From Shimia ponticola (GTDB lineage: Bacteria > Pseudomonadota > Alphaproteobacteria > Rhodobacterales > Rhodobacteraceae): a stretch of DNA of 64,000 bases. The stretch lies in NCBI RefSeq assembly GCF_007995215.1, contig NZ_VCDK01000005.1, positions 434,001-498,000 of the forward strand. The letters are read 5' to 3'. Below the pieces are notes generated by a model. The model was not told where the DNA came from. It saw only the letters and a list, made by a program, of their open reading frames with translations, and searched no databases. This document shows positions 19,084 to 28,188 of the stretch, piece by piece (within the stretch, counting starts at the first letter, position 1; the number at the start of each line of letters is the position of its first letter). A program made the translations under genes and the position numbers.

Positions 19084-19873
19084 GTTTGCGGGTATAAAAC
19101 TCACCCATTAAACCCAGCATAATCAAAACGATGCCGACAATGATCGGGTATTCGAGGTTTGAATTCCGGGGCGAATAGTTGATGAACGCAAAGCCGCGCG
19201 ACTGATCGATGGCATGAAACAGCGGGTTCCAGTCAAACATCGCAAGCATCGCGGGCGGCAGGGAATTGGCGACGAACATCTTGCCCGATGCGATCATGTT
19301 GGCCCGCGCATAAAGCGCGCTGCCGACAGTCACAAAGGACGGGGCCCACGGTTTAAGCGCGAGGAACACGACGCCGACCGCTACGCCCGTAAACCACGCA
19401 ATCAACAGGCAGCCGAATGCGGCGAGCGGTTTGTCGAAGGCCACAGGTTCGACGGCCACGTTGTAGATCCAGAAGATCACGACCATCGACAGGATTTGAA
19501 TGTAGAGTTGGGCAAGCGCCGTGCCGGTGATCGCGATGATCGTGTTCATCGGCGCATGTTTCATCATCGGCGAGGCTGGCCCCTCGGACGCGACAACAGC
19601 CCCCATGGTTTTTGTGTGCGTCAGAAAGAGGAAAATGCCTGACATGATGTAGATCAGGAAATCACCTCGGATCGCGACACCGCGCAGTCCCAAGATGGTG
19701 AACATGAAATAGAACGCCCCCACGAAGAGGAATGCCTGCATCATGGCCATGACCAAGGCGACAAAGGCATTAGAATGAGACTTGGTGACGTTGCGCACGA
19801 TGGAGTGGTAGATCACCTCCAGCATGCCCAGGGCCGCGCCGCCCCGGCTTTTGATCCGCCTTTGCTCAAACAT
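19052..19873 (-). CDS. KpsM-like ABC-2 permease for capsule/polysaccharide export
   Basis: 273 residues with about six hydrophobic spans (starting near VALVMAMMQAFLFVGAFYFM) and the ABC-2/KpsM layout: cytoplasmic N-terminus, MSGIFLFLTHTKTMGAVVAS loop and SPMMKHAPMNTIIAITGTAL. Family members move capsular or O-type glycans across the inner membrane together with an ATPase (KpsT) and a co-polymerase (KpsE/Wzc-like). Neither partner is in the window, so it is split from its complex. It is divergent from cysQ and near glycan genes, which supports a surface-polysaccharide role. Confidence 0.85.
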   Translation of the reverse strand: MFEQRRIKSRGGAALGMLEVIYHSIVRNVTKSHSNAFVALVMAMMQAFLFVGAFYFMFTILGLRGVAIRGDFLIYIMSGIFLFLTHTKTMGAVVASEGPASPMMKHAPMNTIIAITGTALAQLYIQILSMVVIFWIYNVAVEPVAFDKPLAAFGCLLIAWFTGVAVGVVFLALKPWAPSFVTVGSALYARANMIASGKMFVANSLPPAMLAMFDWNPLFHAIDQSRGFAFINYSPRNSNLEYPIIVGIVLIMLGLMGEFYTRKHASESWSARA

Positions 19874-19985
19874 TGGGCTGATTTGCTCCTACTAAAGGTG
19901 CCCTTTTGGCACGGGATGCTTGCCGTCTCCGTACGGTCAAAATAAGGCAGGGGCGAATTTTGATCAACTTCAAGGATGTTCACCC

Positions 19986-20783
19986 ATGGATTATGCGGCT
20001 TTGACGACCACGATGCGGCGGCTTGCTATCGAAGCGGGCGCAGTCATCATGGACATATACAACTCTGATGATTTCGACGTGAAAGCCAAGTCTGACGATA
20101 GCCCCGTGACCGAGGCTGACGAGGCCGCGGACGCACTGATTTCCGCGGGTTTGCGCGCCACGTTTCCGGACGTGACGCTGGTGACAGAAGAACAGGCTGC
20201 GAGCCACAGCGAAAAAGCCTCGACCTTTTTGATCGTTGATCCGCTGGACGGCACCAAAGAGTTCATCAATCGGCGCGGCGACTTTACCGTGAACATCGCC
20301 TACGTCGTGGACGGTGTACCTGTGCGCGGTGTGGTCTACGCCCCGGCTAAGAACCGTCTGTTCTACACCGATGCAGATGGGGTGACCGTGGAAGAGACGG
20401 GCGCATTTGATCCTGCAACGCCGGGTGACACAGCGCCGATCAAAGTCCGCACGCCGGATAACGGCGCGCTGGCTGTCGTGGCATCGAAATCGCACCGTTC
20501 GCCAGAGTTGGAAGACTACATCGGCAAATATGCCGTCGAAGACAGCAAGGCAGCGGGATCGTCACTCAAGTTCTGCCTGATCGCGTCGGGCGAGGCTGAT
20601 CTTTACCCTCGCCTTGGTCGCACGATGGAGTGGGACACGGCAGCGGCGCATGCGGTGCTGGCTGGTGCCGGTGGGCACGTGGTCCGGTTCGATGATCTGA
20701 CCCCGCTGACCTATGGCAAAGACGATTACGCCAACCCGTATTTCATCGCCTACGCACCCGGCGTCGAACTGAAGTCAGCCTGA
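19986..20783 (+). CDS. cysQ: 3'(2'),5'-bisphosphate nucleotidase CysQ
   Basis: 265 residues from ATG 19986 (AAGGA nine bases upstream). The inositol-monophosphatase fold is shown by DPLDGTKEFINR (metal-binding, about 85-96), VTEADEAAD and the C-terminal MEWDTAAAHAVLAGAGG. It hydrolyses 3'-phosphoadenosine 5'-phosphate, the by-product of PAPS-dependent sulfotransferases and sulfate assimilation. Its stop overlaps the kdsB start by one base. The presence of a sulfotransferase gene a few kb away makes PAP recycling an attractive role. Confidence 0.93.
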   Translation: MDYAALTTTMRRLAIEAGAVIMDIYNSDDFDVKAKSDDSPVTEADEAADALISAGLRATFPDVTLVTEEQAASHSEKASTFLIVDPLDGTKEFINRRGDFTVNIAYVVDGVPVRGVVYAPAKNRLFYTDADGVTVEETGAFDPATPGDTAPIKVRTPDNGALAVVASKSHRSPELEDYIGKYAVEDSKAAGSSLKFCLIASGEADLYPRLGRTMEWDTAAAHAVLAGAGGHVVRFDDLTPLTYGKDDYANPYFIAYAPGVELKSA

Positions 20784-21583
20784 TGTCGGCACTGATTGTC
20801 ATCCCGGCCCGCTACGCCTCGACTCGGTATCCCGGCAAGCCTCTTGTGTCGCTTACCGGGGCCAGCGGCCAAGCCATGAGCCTGATTGAACGCTCGTGGC
20901 GTGCGGCTATAGCTGTCAACGGCGTGGAGCGTGTGGTTGTGGCCACGGATGATGATCGCATCAGGACGGCCTGCGAAGCCTTCGGCGCCGAGGTTGTCAT
21001 GACCTCGCCCGAATGCGCCAACGGGACCGAGCGTGTGGCCGAGGCCGTCAAGAACATGGGCGCGGATCACGAAATCATTGTGAACCTTCAGGGCGACGCG
21101 CCGCTCACGCCTGCGTGGTTTGTCGAGGCCTTGGTGGCCGCGATGCGCGATGCACCGCTCGCTGATATCGCCACGCCGGTTCTGCGGTGTGACGGGCGCG
21201 CGCTGAATGGATTTCTGGACGACCGCAAGGCGGGCCGTGTCGGTGGTACGACGGCGGTGTTCGGGGCCGGAAACCGGGGGCTCTATTTCTCGAAAGAAGT
21301 GATCCCCTACACGGGTCAGGACTACGCGGATGATGCCGAAACCCCCGTATTCCACCATGTCGGGGTCTATGCCTATCGGCCGGCTGCTCTTGCGGCCTAT
21401 CCAACCTGGCCTGTTGGGCCGCTCGAAACACTTGAGGGGTTGGAGCAACTCCGATTCCTTGAGCAGGGCCGCGATGTCCTATGTGTCGAGGTTGATGGCA
21501 AGGGGCGCGCCTTTTGGGAATTGAACAATCCAGAGGATGTTCCTCGGATCGAAGCGATCCTGTCAGAGCTTGGCGTCGATTAG
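20783..21583 (+). CDS. kdsB: 3-deoxy-manno-octulosonate cytidylyltransferase
   Basis: 266 residues. It activates Kdo as CMP-Kdo for lipid A core or capsule linker assembly. The N-terminus IVIPARYASTRYPGKPL is the nucleotide-binding signature; VVATDDDRI and IIVNLQGDAPL (LQGDxP motif) follow. ATG overlaps the cysQ stop (TGATG). A second kdsB is common when Kdo is also used in capsule; whether this is the only copy cannot be seen here. Confidence 0.95.
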   Translation: MSALIVIPARYASTRYPGKPLVSLTGASGQAMSLIERSWRAAIAVNGVERVVVATDDDRIRTACEAFGAEVVMTSPECANGTERVAEAVKNMGADHEIIVNLQGDAPLTPAWFVEALVAAMRDAPLADIATPVLRCDGRALNGFLDDRKAGRVGGTTAVFGAGNRGLYFSKEVIPYTGQDYADDAETPVFHHVGVYAYRPAALAAYPTWPVGPLETLEGLEQLRFLEQGRDVLCVEVDGKGRAFWELNNPEDVPRIEAILSELGVD

Positions 21584-21808
21584 GGGGCGGTTTGCCCGAT
21601 CTTTCCCCTGCCGCACGTTGGACAGCCCTTCGATAGTGCTATCCTGCGATCATTGCCCGGCGGTTGGGTAATTGTTAGCACTTATGGTAGAAACGACGCA
21701 TAATTGGGCCTGACATGGGCACCGTTCGGTCACAAGCTTTGCAAACTTTACCGACAAAAACCAAATGGGGCGCTTAGCGCACCGCGTAAATGGACGTGAA
21801 GGTTAAAG

Positions 21809-22702
21809 ATGACACGCAAGATTACCAAAGCGATTTTTCCCGTTGCAGGCCAGGGGACACGCTTTCTTCCCGCGACCAAATCGGTTCCCAAGGAAATCAT
21901 GACCCTCGTGGATCGCCCGTTGATCCAATACGCGATTGACGAGGCACGCGAAGCCGGGATCACCGAGTTCATCTTTGTCACTTCACGCGGAAAAGGCGCG
22001 CTGGAAGACTATTTTGACCACTCGCCGCAGCTTGAGGCGTCTTTGGAGGCCAAGGGCAAGACCGACCTGTTGAACATCTTGCGTGCCACCAACATGGAAA
22101 GCGGCGCGATTGCCTATGTGCGGCAGCACAAGGCGTTGGGCCTCGGTCACGCCGTGTGGTGCGCAGGGCGTCTGATCGGGAATGAGCCGTTTGCGGTCAT
22201 CCTGCCCGACGACGTCATTCAGGGTGAAGAAAGCTGCCTCAAACAAATGGTCGAGGCCTATGAAGAGACTGGCGGCAACATCGTCGCCGCGATGGAAGTC
22301 CCGTATGAAAAGACGTCGTCTTATGGCGTCTTGGACGTGAAAGAGGACATGGGTCAGATCGTGTCGACGCGCGGCATGGTCGAAAAGCCCAAGGCAGACG
22401 AAGCCCCATCCAACCTTGCTGTCATTGGGCGTTACATCCTGAACCCGTCTGTCATGGAAAACCTGTCCCGCACACAGAAGGGTGCCGGCGGCGAGATCCA
22501 GTTGACCGATGCCATCGCTCAAGAGATCGAAGAAGGCCGCGACGTGTACGGTTTGCGGTTCCGCGGTCAACGCTTTGACTGCGGATCAAAAGCCGGCTTC
22601 CTGCAGGCGACGGTATCTTTCGGACTTGCGCGCGAAGAGCTGCGCGATGAGTTTTCGAATTATCTGTCCGAGCTGCATAGCCTGCGGTCTGCTGCAGAGT
22701 AA
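21809..22702 (+). CDS. galU: UTP-glucose-1-phosphate uridylyltransferase
   Basis: 297 residues. It makes UDP-glucose for surface glycans. GQGTRFLPATKSVPKEI (about 15-31) is the nucleotide-binding loop, with VDRPLIQYAIDEA and the catalytic-Lys region VEKPKADEAPSNLA later. GAAGG lies before the ATG. The 225-bp gap after kdsB holds no gene, so it probably has its own promoter. It precedes three glycosyltransferase genes. Confidence 0.96.
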   Translation: MTRKITKAIFPVAGQGTRFLPATKSVPKEIMTLVDRPLIQYAIDEAREAGITEFIFVTSRGKGALEDYFDHSPQLEASLEAKGKTDLLNILRATNMESGAIAYVRQHKALGLGHAVWCAGRLIGNEPFAVILPDDVIQGEESCLKQMVEAYEETGGNIVAAMEVPYEKTSSYGVLDVKEDMGQIVSTRGMVEKPKADEAPSNLAVIGRYILNPSVMENLSRTQKGAGGEIQLTDAIAQEIEEGRDVYGLRFRGQRFDCGSKAGFLQATVSFGLAREELRDEFSNYLSELHSLRSAAE

Positions 22703-22751
22703 TTCCTGACAATCCAAGCCGGTTTCGTCGTGGTGCGTGACATGATCTGAC

Positions 22752-23801
22752 GTGCGCGTTAGGCGTTTTGTCATGGCATCACTGTCCGAAGCATGGCTGG
22801 CATATAAATTGAGGTGGCGCAGGCGCAGATATCTGGCGCGCGCCATTCGCAAACGCCATGAGCTGACGACGGTTCGCGCAGAGGTGCCGCGTGACCCAGC
22901 GGCTATGCTGGCGTTTTCGACCATCCGAAATGAGGTCACGCGTCTTCCCTATTGGTTGGAGCACCATCGCGCCCTCGGAATTGATCATTTCCTGATCGTC
23001 GACAACGGCAGCGATGATGGCACGGCCGAGTACTTGGCCCAGCAAAAGGACGTATCGGTCTGGCGCAGCGAGGCTAGCTACAAGGCATCGCGGTTTGGTG
23101 TGGATTGGCTTGCGTGGCTGCAACTCAAATACGCACCGGGGCGCTGGGCGCTGACGGTCGATGCCGATGAACTGTTTGTCTATCCGGATGCTGAAAATCG
23201 CAATCTACGCGACCTGACCGAATGGCTGGATGGGCGCGGCATACGCGCCATGGCGGCGCTGATGCTGGACATGTACCCGCGCGGGGCGCTGTCATCCGTG
23301 ACCTATGCGGCTGGAGACGATCCGGCCCAGGCGTTGCCGTACTTTGATGCCGATGGCTACGCTTGGGAACAACAGGCCAAGTATCGAAACATCTCGATCC
23401 GAGGTGGACCGCGCAAACGGGTGTTTTTTGCGAACGCGCCGGATCATGCGCCGCATATGCACAAGGTCCCGTTGGTCAAATGGGCGCGGCCCTATGTCTA
23501 TGTCAGTTCGACCCATATCGCTCTGCCCCGGCACCTGAATGCCGGGTTCGACCGACGCACGAACCAGCCGACCGGAGCCTTGCTACACACCAAGTTTCTG
23601 CCCGAGGTGATTGAAAAATCCGCCAGCGAAAAGACCCGTGCAGAGCACTTTACCCATCCCGAGCGCTACGGTGATTACTATGACCGGATTGTCGATGATC
23701 CGGTGCTTTGGCATGCGGGGTCCGTTAGGTATGCCGGGCCGTCGCAACTGGTTGAGCTGGGCCTGATGTATGCGGGTGACTGGGGGCAAACCCAGCTGTG
23801 A
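22752..23801 (+). CDS. Family 2-type glycosyltransferase (Glyco_tranf_2_4-like), copy 1
   Basis: 349 residues from GTG 22752, or 342 from ATG 22773; neither has a strong ribosome site. The N-terminus is very basic (LRWRRRRYLARAIRKRHEL), then FSTIRNEVTRLPYWLEHHRALG, FLIVDNGSDDGTAEYL and the DxD-like TVDADELFVYP (about 138-148), the layout of GT-A enzymes. No membrane span is seen; the basic head may hold it at the membrane. It is closely similar along its length to the protein encoded at 23950. Donor and acceptor sugars are unknown. Confidence 0.85.
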   Translation: MRVRRFVMASLSEAWLAYKLRWRRRRYLARAIRKRHELTTVRAEVPRDPAAMLAFSTIRNEVTRLPYWLEHHRALGIDHFLIVDNGSDDGTAEYLAQQKDVSVWRSEASYKASRFGVDWLAWLQLKYAPGRWALTVDADELFVYPDAENRNLRDLTEWLDGRGIRAMAALMLDMYPRGALSSVTYAAGDDPAQALPYFDADGYAWEQQAKYRNISIRGGPRKRVFFANAPDHAPHMHKVPLVKWARPYVYVSSTHIALPRHLNAGFDRRTNQPTGALLHTKFLPEVIEKSASEKTRAEHFTHPERYGDYYDRIVDDPVLWHAGSVRYAGPSQLVELGLMYAGDWGQTQL

Positions 23802-23846
23802 GGCTAACTATTGGGAAACATTCCCCCTTTATTGGGGATATTGCCG

Positions 23847-23875
23847 TTGTCCGATTAACAATCTGGGCCTATCAC
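23847..23875 (+). promoter_or_regulatory. Possible sigma70 promoter before the second glycosyltransferase
   Basis: TTGTCC (23847-23852) and TATCAC (23870-23875) are 17 bases apart, 75 bases before the ATG at 23950. A CCCC/GGGG inverted pair lies just upstream. Confidence 0.35.
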
Positions 23876-23949
23876 TGATCTATGCGGAGTGGGTAAGGCT
23901 GCACGAAGCATCAGGATGTGCATAGGCAAAACACGGCCTGAAGGTCGGC

Positions 23950-24996
23950 ATGCACGTTCAGCGCAGGATGAGGAGTTATTACGGGTTGGGCGTCTGGGGA
24001 AGATACCGACTGCGTCTTCGACGCAAGCGATACATTGCGCGGGCCTTTCGCAAGCGCCGTGAGTTGCGCAATGTTGTCAATCGAACCAACCAAATCAAAC
24101 CAGGCGACATCCTGCTGTTCTCGACCCAGCGGAATGAAAAGATCAGGCTACCCTATTTCCTGAAGTATTACCGCGACCTCGGCGTGAACCATTTCTTCAT
24201 TGTCGATAATGACAGCAACGATGGTTCGGTCCCCTATCTGGCCGCGCAGGATGACGTGTCGGTCTGGCACACGAAAGCCAGTTACAAGCGGTCCCGTTTT
24301 GGCGTGGATTGGCTGAATTACCTGCAATGGAAATATGCCCACGGGCATTGGTCACTGGTTGTCGATCCGGACGAATTCCTTGTTTACCCGTTCTGCGACA
24401 CGCGTCCTTTGCCTGCCCTGTGCGATTGGCTGGATGCCTCGGATATCCGGTCTTTTGGCGCGATGCTGCTGGACATGTATCCCAAGGGGCGGATTGACGA
24501 CGTCCCTTATCGCGAAGGTCAGAACCCGCTGGAAATCGCGTCGTGGTTCGACAGCGGTAACTACGTGATCAGCAAGAATCACACCTATGGAAACCTCTGG
24601 ATTCAGGGCGGCCCGCGCACGCGGCGTTTCTTTACGGATGAGCCTGCGAAAGCGCCTGCACTGAACAAGACACCTTTGGTCAAGTGGCAGAGCAATTACA
24701 CCTACATAAGCTCGACCCACATGCTGTTGCCGCGTGGCCTGAACAACGTGTTCGACAGCAATGGCGGTGAAAAGGCGTCAGGGGTCCTGCTTCATACCAA
24801 GTTTCTCGATACCTTCACCGTGAAGGCGCAGGAGGAACTCAAGCGCAAGCAGCACTATGCCGGATCGGTCGAGTACAAGGCCTATGCTGCCGGCCTGCAG
24901 GATGACCCCGACCTGTGGTGCAAGTGGTCCGAGCGGTACATCAATTGGCGCCAGCTTGAGATACTTGGACTGATGTCGAAAGGCAGCTGGGCATGA
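23950..24996 (+). CDS. Family 2-type glycosyltransferase (Glyco_tranf_2_4-like), copy 2
   Basis: 348 residues. It is a paralogue of the preceding gene: basic head YRLRLRRKRYIARAFRKRREL, FSTQRNEKIRLPYFLKYYRDLG, FFIVDNDSNDGSVPYL and VVDPDEFLVYP as the DxD site. Both share GGPR(K/T)RRFF-like and STHMLLPRGLN-like stretches. The tandem copies probably add different sugars to one glycan. The stop overlaps the next gene's ATG by four bases, so the two are coupled. Confidence 0.87.
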   Translation: MHVQRRMRSYYGLGVWGRYRLRLRRKRYIARAFRKRRELRNVVNRTNQIKPGDILLFSTQRNEKIRLPYFLKYYRDLGVNHFFIVDNDSNDGSVPYLAAQDDVSVWHTKASYKRSRFGVDWLNYLQWKYAHGHWSLVVDPDEFLVYPFCDTRPLPALCDWLDASDIRSFGAMLLDMYPKGRIDDVPYREGQNPLEIASWFDSGNYVISKNHTYGNLWIQGGPRTRRFFTDEPAKAPALNKTPLVKWQSNYTYISSTHMLLPRGLNNVFDSNGGEKASGVLLHTKFLDTFTVKAQEELKRKQHYAGSVEYKAYAAGLQDDPDLWCKWSERYINWRQLEILGLMSKGSWA

Positions 24997-26696
24997 GCTT
25001 GGGCGTCATCATGCTTGTCCATACGGCGTTCCACCGTGTGGAACAGGTCGCGCGGCATTGGTCGGCGTCGGGATGCCCGGTGGTGATCCATGTTGATCGT
25101 TCGGTCAAAAGGGCAGATTACGACCAACTGGTCAGCGCGCTCGCCGATTTGCCCGACATTCATTTTTGTGCGCGGCACCGCTGTGAGTGGGGCACATGGG
25201 GCATGGTTGCCGGCACGCAGGCGGCTGCCGAGCTGATCCTAGAGAAACATCCGGACCTCAGGCACGTTTACTTGGCCTCTGGGTCATGCCTGCCGCTGAG
25301 ACCAGTACAGGAACTGATCGACTATCTTGCCGATCATCCCCGAACTGATTTCATCGAAAGCGCGACAACGTCCGATGTGCCTTGGACTGTGGGCGGATTG
25401 GACGAAGAACGCTTTACCCTGCGCTTCCCGTTTTCGTGGCGCAAACAGCGTCGTCTTTTTGACCGCTATGTCCAGATTCAGCGCAAGCTGAAGGTCAAAC
25501 GCAAGATACCGAACGGGATCGTGCCGCATATGGGCAGCCAGTGGTGGTGCCTGACGCGCCGCACTTTGGCCGCGATCCTAGAGGACCCGGATCGCAGCGA
25601 TTACGATCGTTACTTCAAGAAAGTCTGGATCCCTGACGAGAGCTATTTCCAGACCCTCTGTCGGCTGTATTCGACGGATGTGCAGTCGCGGTCGCTGACA
25701 CTGTCCAAGTTCGATCATCAGGGCAAACCCTATATTTTCTACGACGACCACCTGCAACTTTTGCGGCGGTCGGACTGCTTTGTGGCGCGCAAGATCTGGC
25801 CCAAGGCGGATCGGCTTTATGCCGGGTTCCTGACCGATGCCGAGCACGCAATGAAAAAGGCCGAGCCTGACCCCGGCAAGATCGACCGCGTGTTTTCGCG
25901 GGCCATCGATATGCGCGTGCGTGGTCGTAGGGGGCTTTATATGCAGTCCCGCTTTCCACAAGGAGAGTGGAACGACATCGTCACCAGCGCGCCTTATACG
26001 GTTTTCGAAGGGTTCTCTGACCTGTTTTCGGACTGGGAAGAGTGGCTGTCGCGCTCAACAGGCGCGCGCGTGCATGGGCACCTGTTCTCTGAGAATTGGG
26101 TGCAATTCTCGGAACGGGAAAAGACCTTTACCGGCGGGATGTGGGACAGCCCGAAGATGCGCGACTATAACAGCCGGGCTTTTCTGACAAACCTGATCTG
26201 GAACACACGTGGCGAGCATCAGTGCTTCCAGTTCGGTCCATGGGACGCTCAGTACGTCCACTGGGATATCGCCCGTGACCCGAATGCCCGGATCAACGTG
26301 ATCACGGGAGCCTGGGCGCTCCAACACTTTCGCTCGAACGCGAAGTTCAGTGACATTCGCAAGGATGCGGCGTGGCGGCAAAAGATCGAGTCAGAGCATT
26401 TGCATGCGCTGAAGAGCCCCTATGCCAAGGCCAAGGTGCGCATTCTGACGATGACCGAGTTTATCGAGAACCCGATGGAACATCTTCAGGTCATCCTCGA
26501 AGAGATCGGGTCCCCCGGCAATCGGCGCCTGACCGAAGCGCCCAAGATGCACAACCTCAAAGGGTTCGGGAAATTCCTCCAAACGCTCAAGAACGAGGGG
26601 ATGCATCCCTATCTGATGGGGGACTATCCTATAGACGATATGACGACGCAGCCCAACCAACGGCCTCGCGGGCGGCGTCCGTATCTTGTGAAATAG
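24993..26696 (+). CDS. GT14-type (beta-1,6-N-acetylglucosaminyltransferase, Branch) enzyme with DUF5927-like C-terminus
   Basis: 567 residues. Residues 1-250 match the Branch/core-2 fold: GVIMLVHTAFHRVEQV, VVIHVDRSVK, WGTWGMVAGTQAAAELIL, VYLASGSCLPLRP and HMGSQWWCLTRRTL. The remaining about 300 residues match, from memory, the DUF5927 region found attached to this fold in Rhodobacterales. That tail contains ILTMTEFIENPMEHLQVILE, a pattern like the C-terminal helix of sulfotransferases, so a second activity is conceivable. It overlaps the upstream glycosyltransferase gene and is 6 bases from the sulfotransferase gene. Confidence 0.85.
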   Translation: MSLGVIMLVHTAFHRVEQVARHWSASGCPVVIHVDRSVKRADYDQLVSALADLPDIHFCARHRCEWGTWGMVAGTQAAAELILEKHPDLRHVYLASGSCLPLRPVQELIDYLADHPRTDFIESATTSDVPWTVGGLDEERFTLRFPFSWRKQRRLFDRYVQIQRKLKVKRKIPNGIVPHMGSQWWCLTRRTLAAILEDPDRSDYDRYFKKVWIPDESYFQTLCRLYSTDVQSRSLTLSKFDHQGKPYIFYDDHLQLLRRSDCFVARKIWPKADRLYAGFLTDAEHAMKKAEPDPGKIDRVFSRAIDMRVRGRRGLYMQSRFPQGEWNDIVTSAPYTVFEGFSDLFSDWEEWLSRSTGARVHGHLFSENWVQFSEREKTFTGGMWDSPKMRDYNSRAFLTNLIWNTRGEHQCFQFGPWDAQYVHWDIARDPNARINVITGAWALQHFRSNAKFSDIRKDAAWRQKIESEHLHALKSPYAKAKVRILTMTEFIENPMEHLQVILEEIGSPGNRRLTEAPKMHNLKGFGKFLQTLKNEGMHPYLMGDYPIDDMTTQPNQRPRGRRPYLVK

Positions 26697-26702
26697 GGTC
26701 TG

Positions 26703-28133
26703 ATGATGGGCGCGCGCTTTGACTCATTTGTTGTCTTCGCGGAAATGCGGACAGGGTCCAATTTTCTTGAAAACAACCTGAACAAAATCCCCGGTGTTCA
26801 GTGCCACGGCGAGGTGTTCAACCCCCGCTTCATGGCCTATCCCAAGACCAAGTCTTTCCTTGGCTATTCGCGGGCAGAACGCGATGTGCATCCGCACAAG
26901 ATCCTTGAGGCTATCCGTGAGAAGTCAGACGGGATCGGAGGGTTCCGGTTTTTCCACGATCATCACCCTGCGGTCGTTGATCTGGTGCTGGATGACCCGC
27001 GCTGCGCAAAGATCATCCTGACGCGCAACCCGGCGGAAAGCTATGTCAGTTGGCGGATTGCCGAGGCGACTGATCAATGGGTTCTGACCCATTCGGGCGA
27101 CCGGATTCAGCAAAAGGCGGTGTTCAACAAGGACGAATTCGAGACCCATCTGGAAAGCATTCATCAGTTCCAGTTGCGCCTGATGCGCGGTTTGCAGGAA
27201 CGAGGGCAGACTGCATTTTATATTGCCTACGAAGACATCCAGAACATGGATGTGTTGAACGGCATCGCGCAGTTTCTGGGCGTCGAGGGACGGTTGGAGC
27301 AGTTGGATCAAACGCTGAAAAAGCAAAATCCCGGTCAGTTGCGCGACAAGGTCGAGAACTATGCCGAGATGGAGGCCACGCTGGGCGAGATCGACTGGCT
27401 GGGGCTGTCGCGCGTGCCGAATTTTGAGCCGCGTCGCGCGCCGAATGTGCCCAGCTATGTGGCCGCTGCAGAGTCGCCGCTTTTGTTCATGCCAATTGCC
27501 TCTGGTCCGACACCGGGCGTTTCGGATTGGATGGCGCGGCTGGATGGCGTCGAGGAGGACGCCCTCACACGTCAATTCACGCAAAAGACGCTGCGCCGCT
27601 GGAAATCGGATCACAAACCGCATCGCAGTTTTACCGTTCTCAGGCACCCTGTCGAGCGGGCGTATCAAACGTTCAACGACAAGATCCTGCACAAGTATCG
27701 CCCCGGATCCTACCGGCAGATGCGCCATATCCTGATCGACAGCTATCACGTCGATATGCCCCGCGAGGGACCTGAGGATGGTTGGACGAAGGACGACCAA
27801 TATGGGGCATTCCTTCAGTTTCTGAATTTCGTGCGGGCAAGCCTGAAAGGGCAGACAGCTCTTCGGGTGGATGTGACGTGGGCGACGCAGGCGCAAATCC
27901 TGAGCGGGTTTTCCGAGTTTGCCATGCCCGATCTGGTTCTGAGGGAAGATCAGGTTGATGCGGGTCTTGACGGTGTATGCCAGACGCTTGGGTTGACCAA
28001 TCCCGGGCCGGTCGCTGCGCCAGAGCAAGAGCCGATCACCTTGGACGACATTTATGACGAAAGCATCGAGGACATGGTGCGCGACGTGTATTCCCGCGAC
28101 TACATGATGTTTGGCTTTGATCGCTGGAAATGA
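26703..28133 (+). CDS. NodH/Stf0-like sulfotransferase with a second sulfotransferase-like module
   Basis: 476 residues. The first half carries a PAPS 5'-phosphosulfate loop (FAEMRTGSNFLENNLN, about 12-27) and a 3'-phosphate motif (IILTRNPAESYVSW, about 101-114), and ends with a typical YEDIQNMDVLNGIAQFLGV helix. The second half (about 265-476) has its own 3'-phosphate motif (FTVLRHPVERAYQTFNDKI, about 309) and the family's closing Tyr/Phe-Asp motif (FGFDRWK). Its 5' loop is degenerate (LLFMPIASGPTPG). The first module likely transfers sulfate to a carbohydrate; the second may be a binding or dimer module. It ends the glycan gene run. Confidence 0.85.
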   Translation: MMGARFDSFVVFAEMRTGSNFLENNLNKIPGVQCHGEVFNPRFMAYPKTKSFLGYSRAERDVHPHKILEAIREKSDGIGGFRFFHDHHPAVVDLVLDDPRCAKIILTRNPAESYVSWRIAEATDQWVLTHSGDRIQQKAVFNKDEFETHLESIHQFQLRLMRGLQERGQTAFYIAYEDIQNMDVLNGIAQFLGVEGRLEQLDQTLKKQNPGQLRDKVENYAEMEATLGEIDWLGLSRVPNFEPRRAPNVPSYVAAAESPLLFMPIASGPTPGVSDWMARLDGVEEDALTRQFTQKTLRRWKSDHKPHRSFTVLRHPVERAYQTFNDKILHKYRPGSYRQMRHILIDSYHVDMPREGPEDGWTKDDQYGAFLQFLNFVRASLKGQTALRVDVTWATQAQILSGFSEFAMPDLVLREDQVDAGLDGVCQTLGLTNPGPVAAPEQEPITLDDIYDESIEDMVRDVYSRDYMMFGFDRWK

Positions 28134-28188
28134 CCGGCAGCGTCGGCTGTGCTAGACTGCTGGTGCAAGACGACGGAAGGACCACAAC

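Noticed and set aside
21632-21643. Short palindrome GATAG-TG-CTATC between kdsB and galU
   Set aside because: Arms of only five bases and no link to a promoter; such matches are expected by chance.
26925-28028. 367-codon minus-strand frame across the sulfotransferase gene
   Set aside because: Antisense shadow; no start signal or motif.
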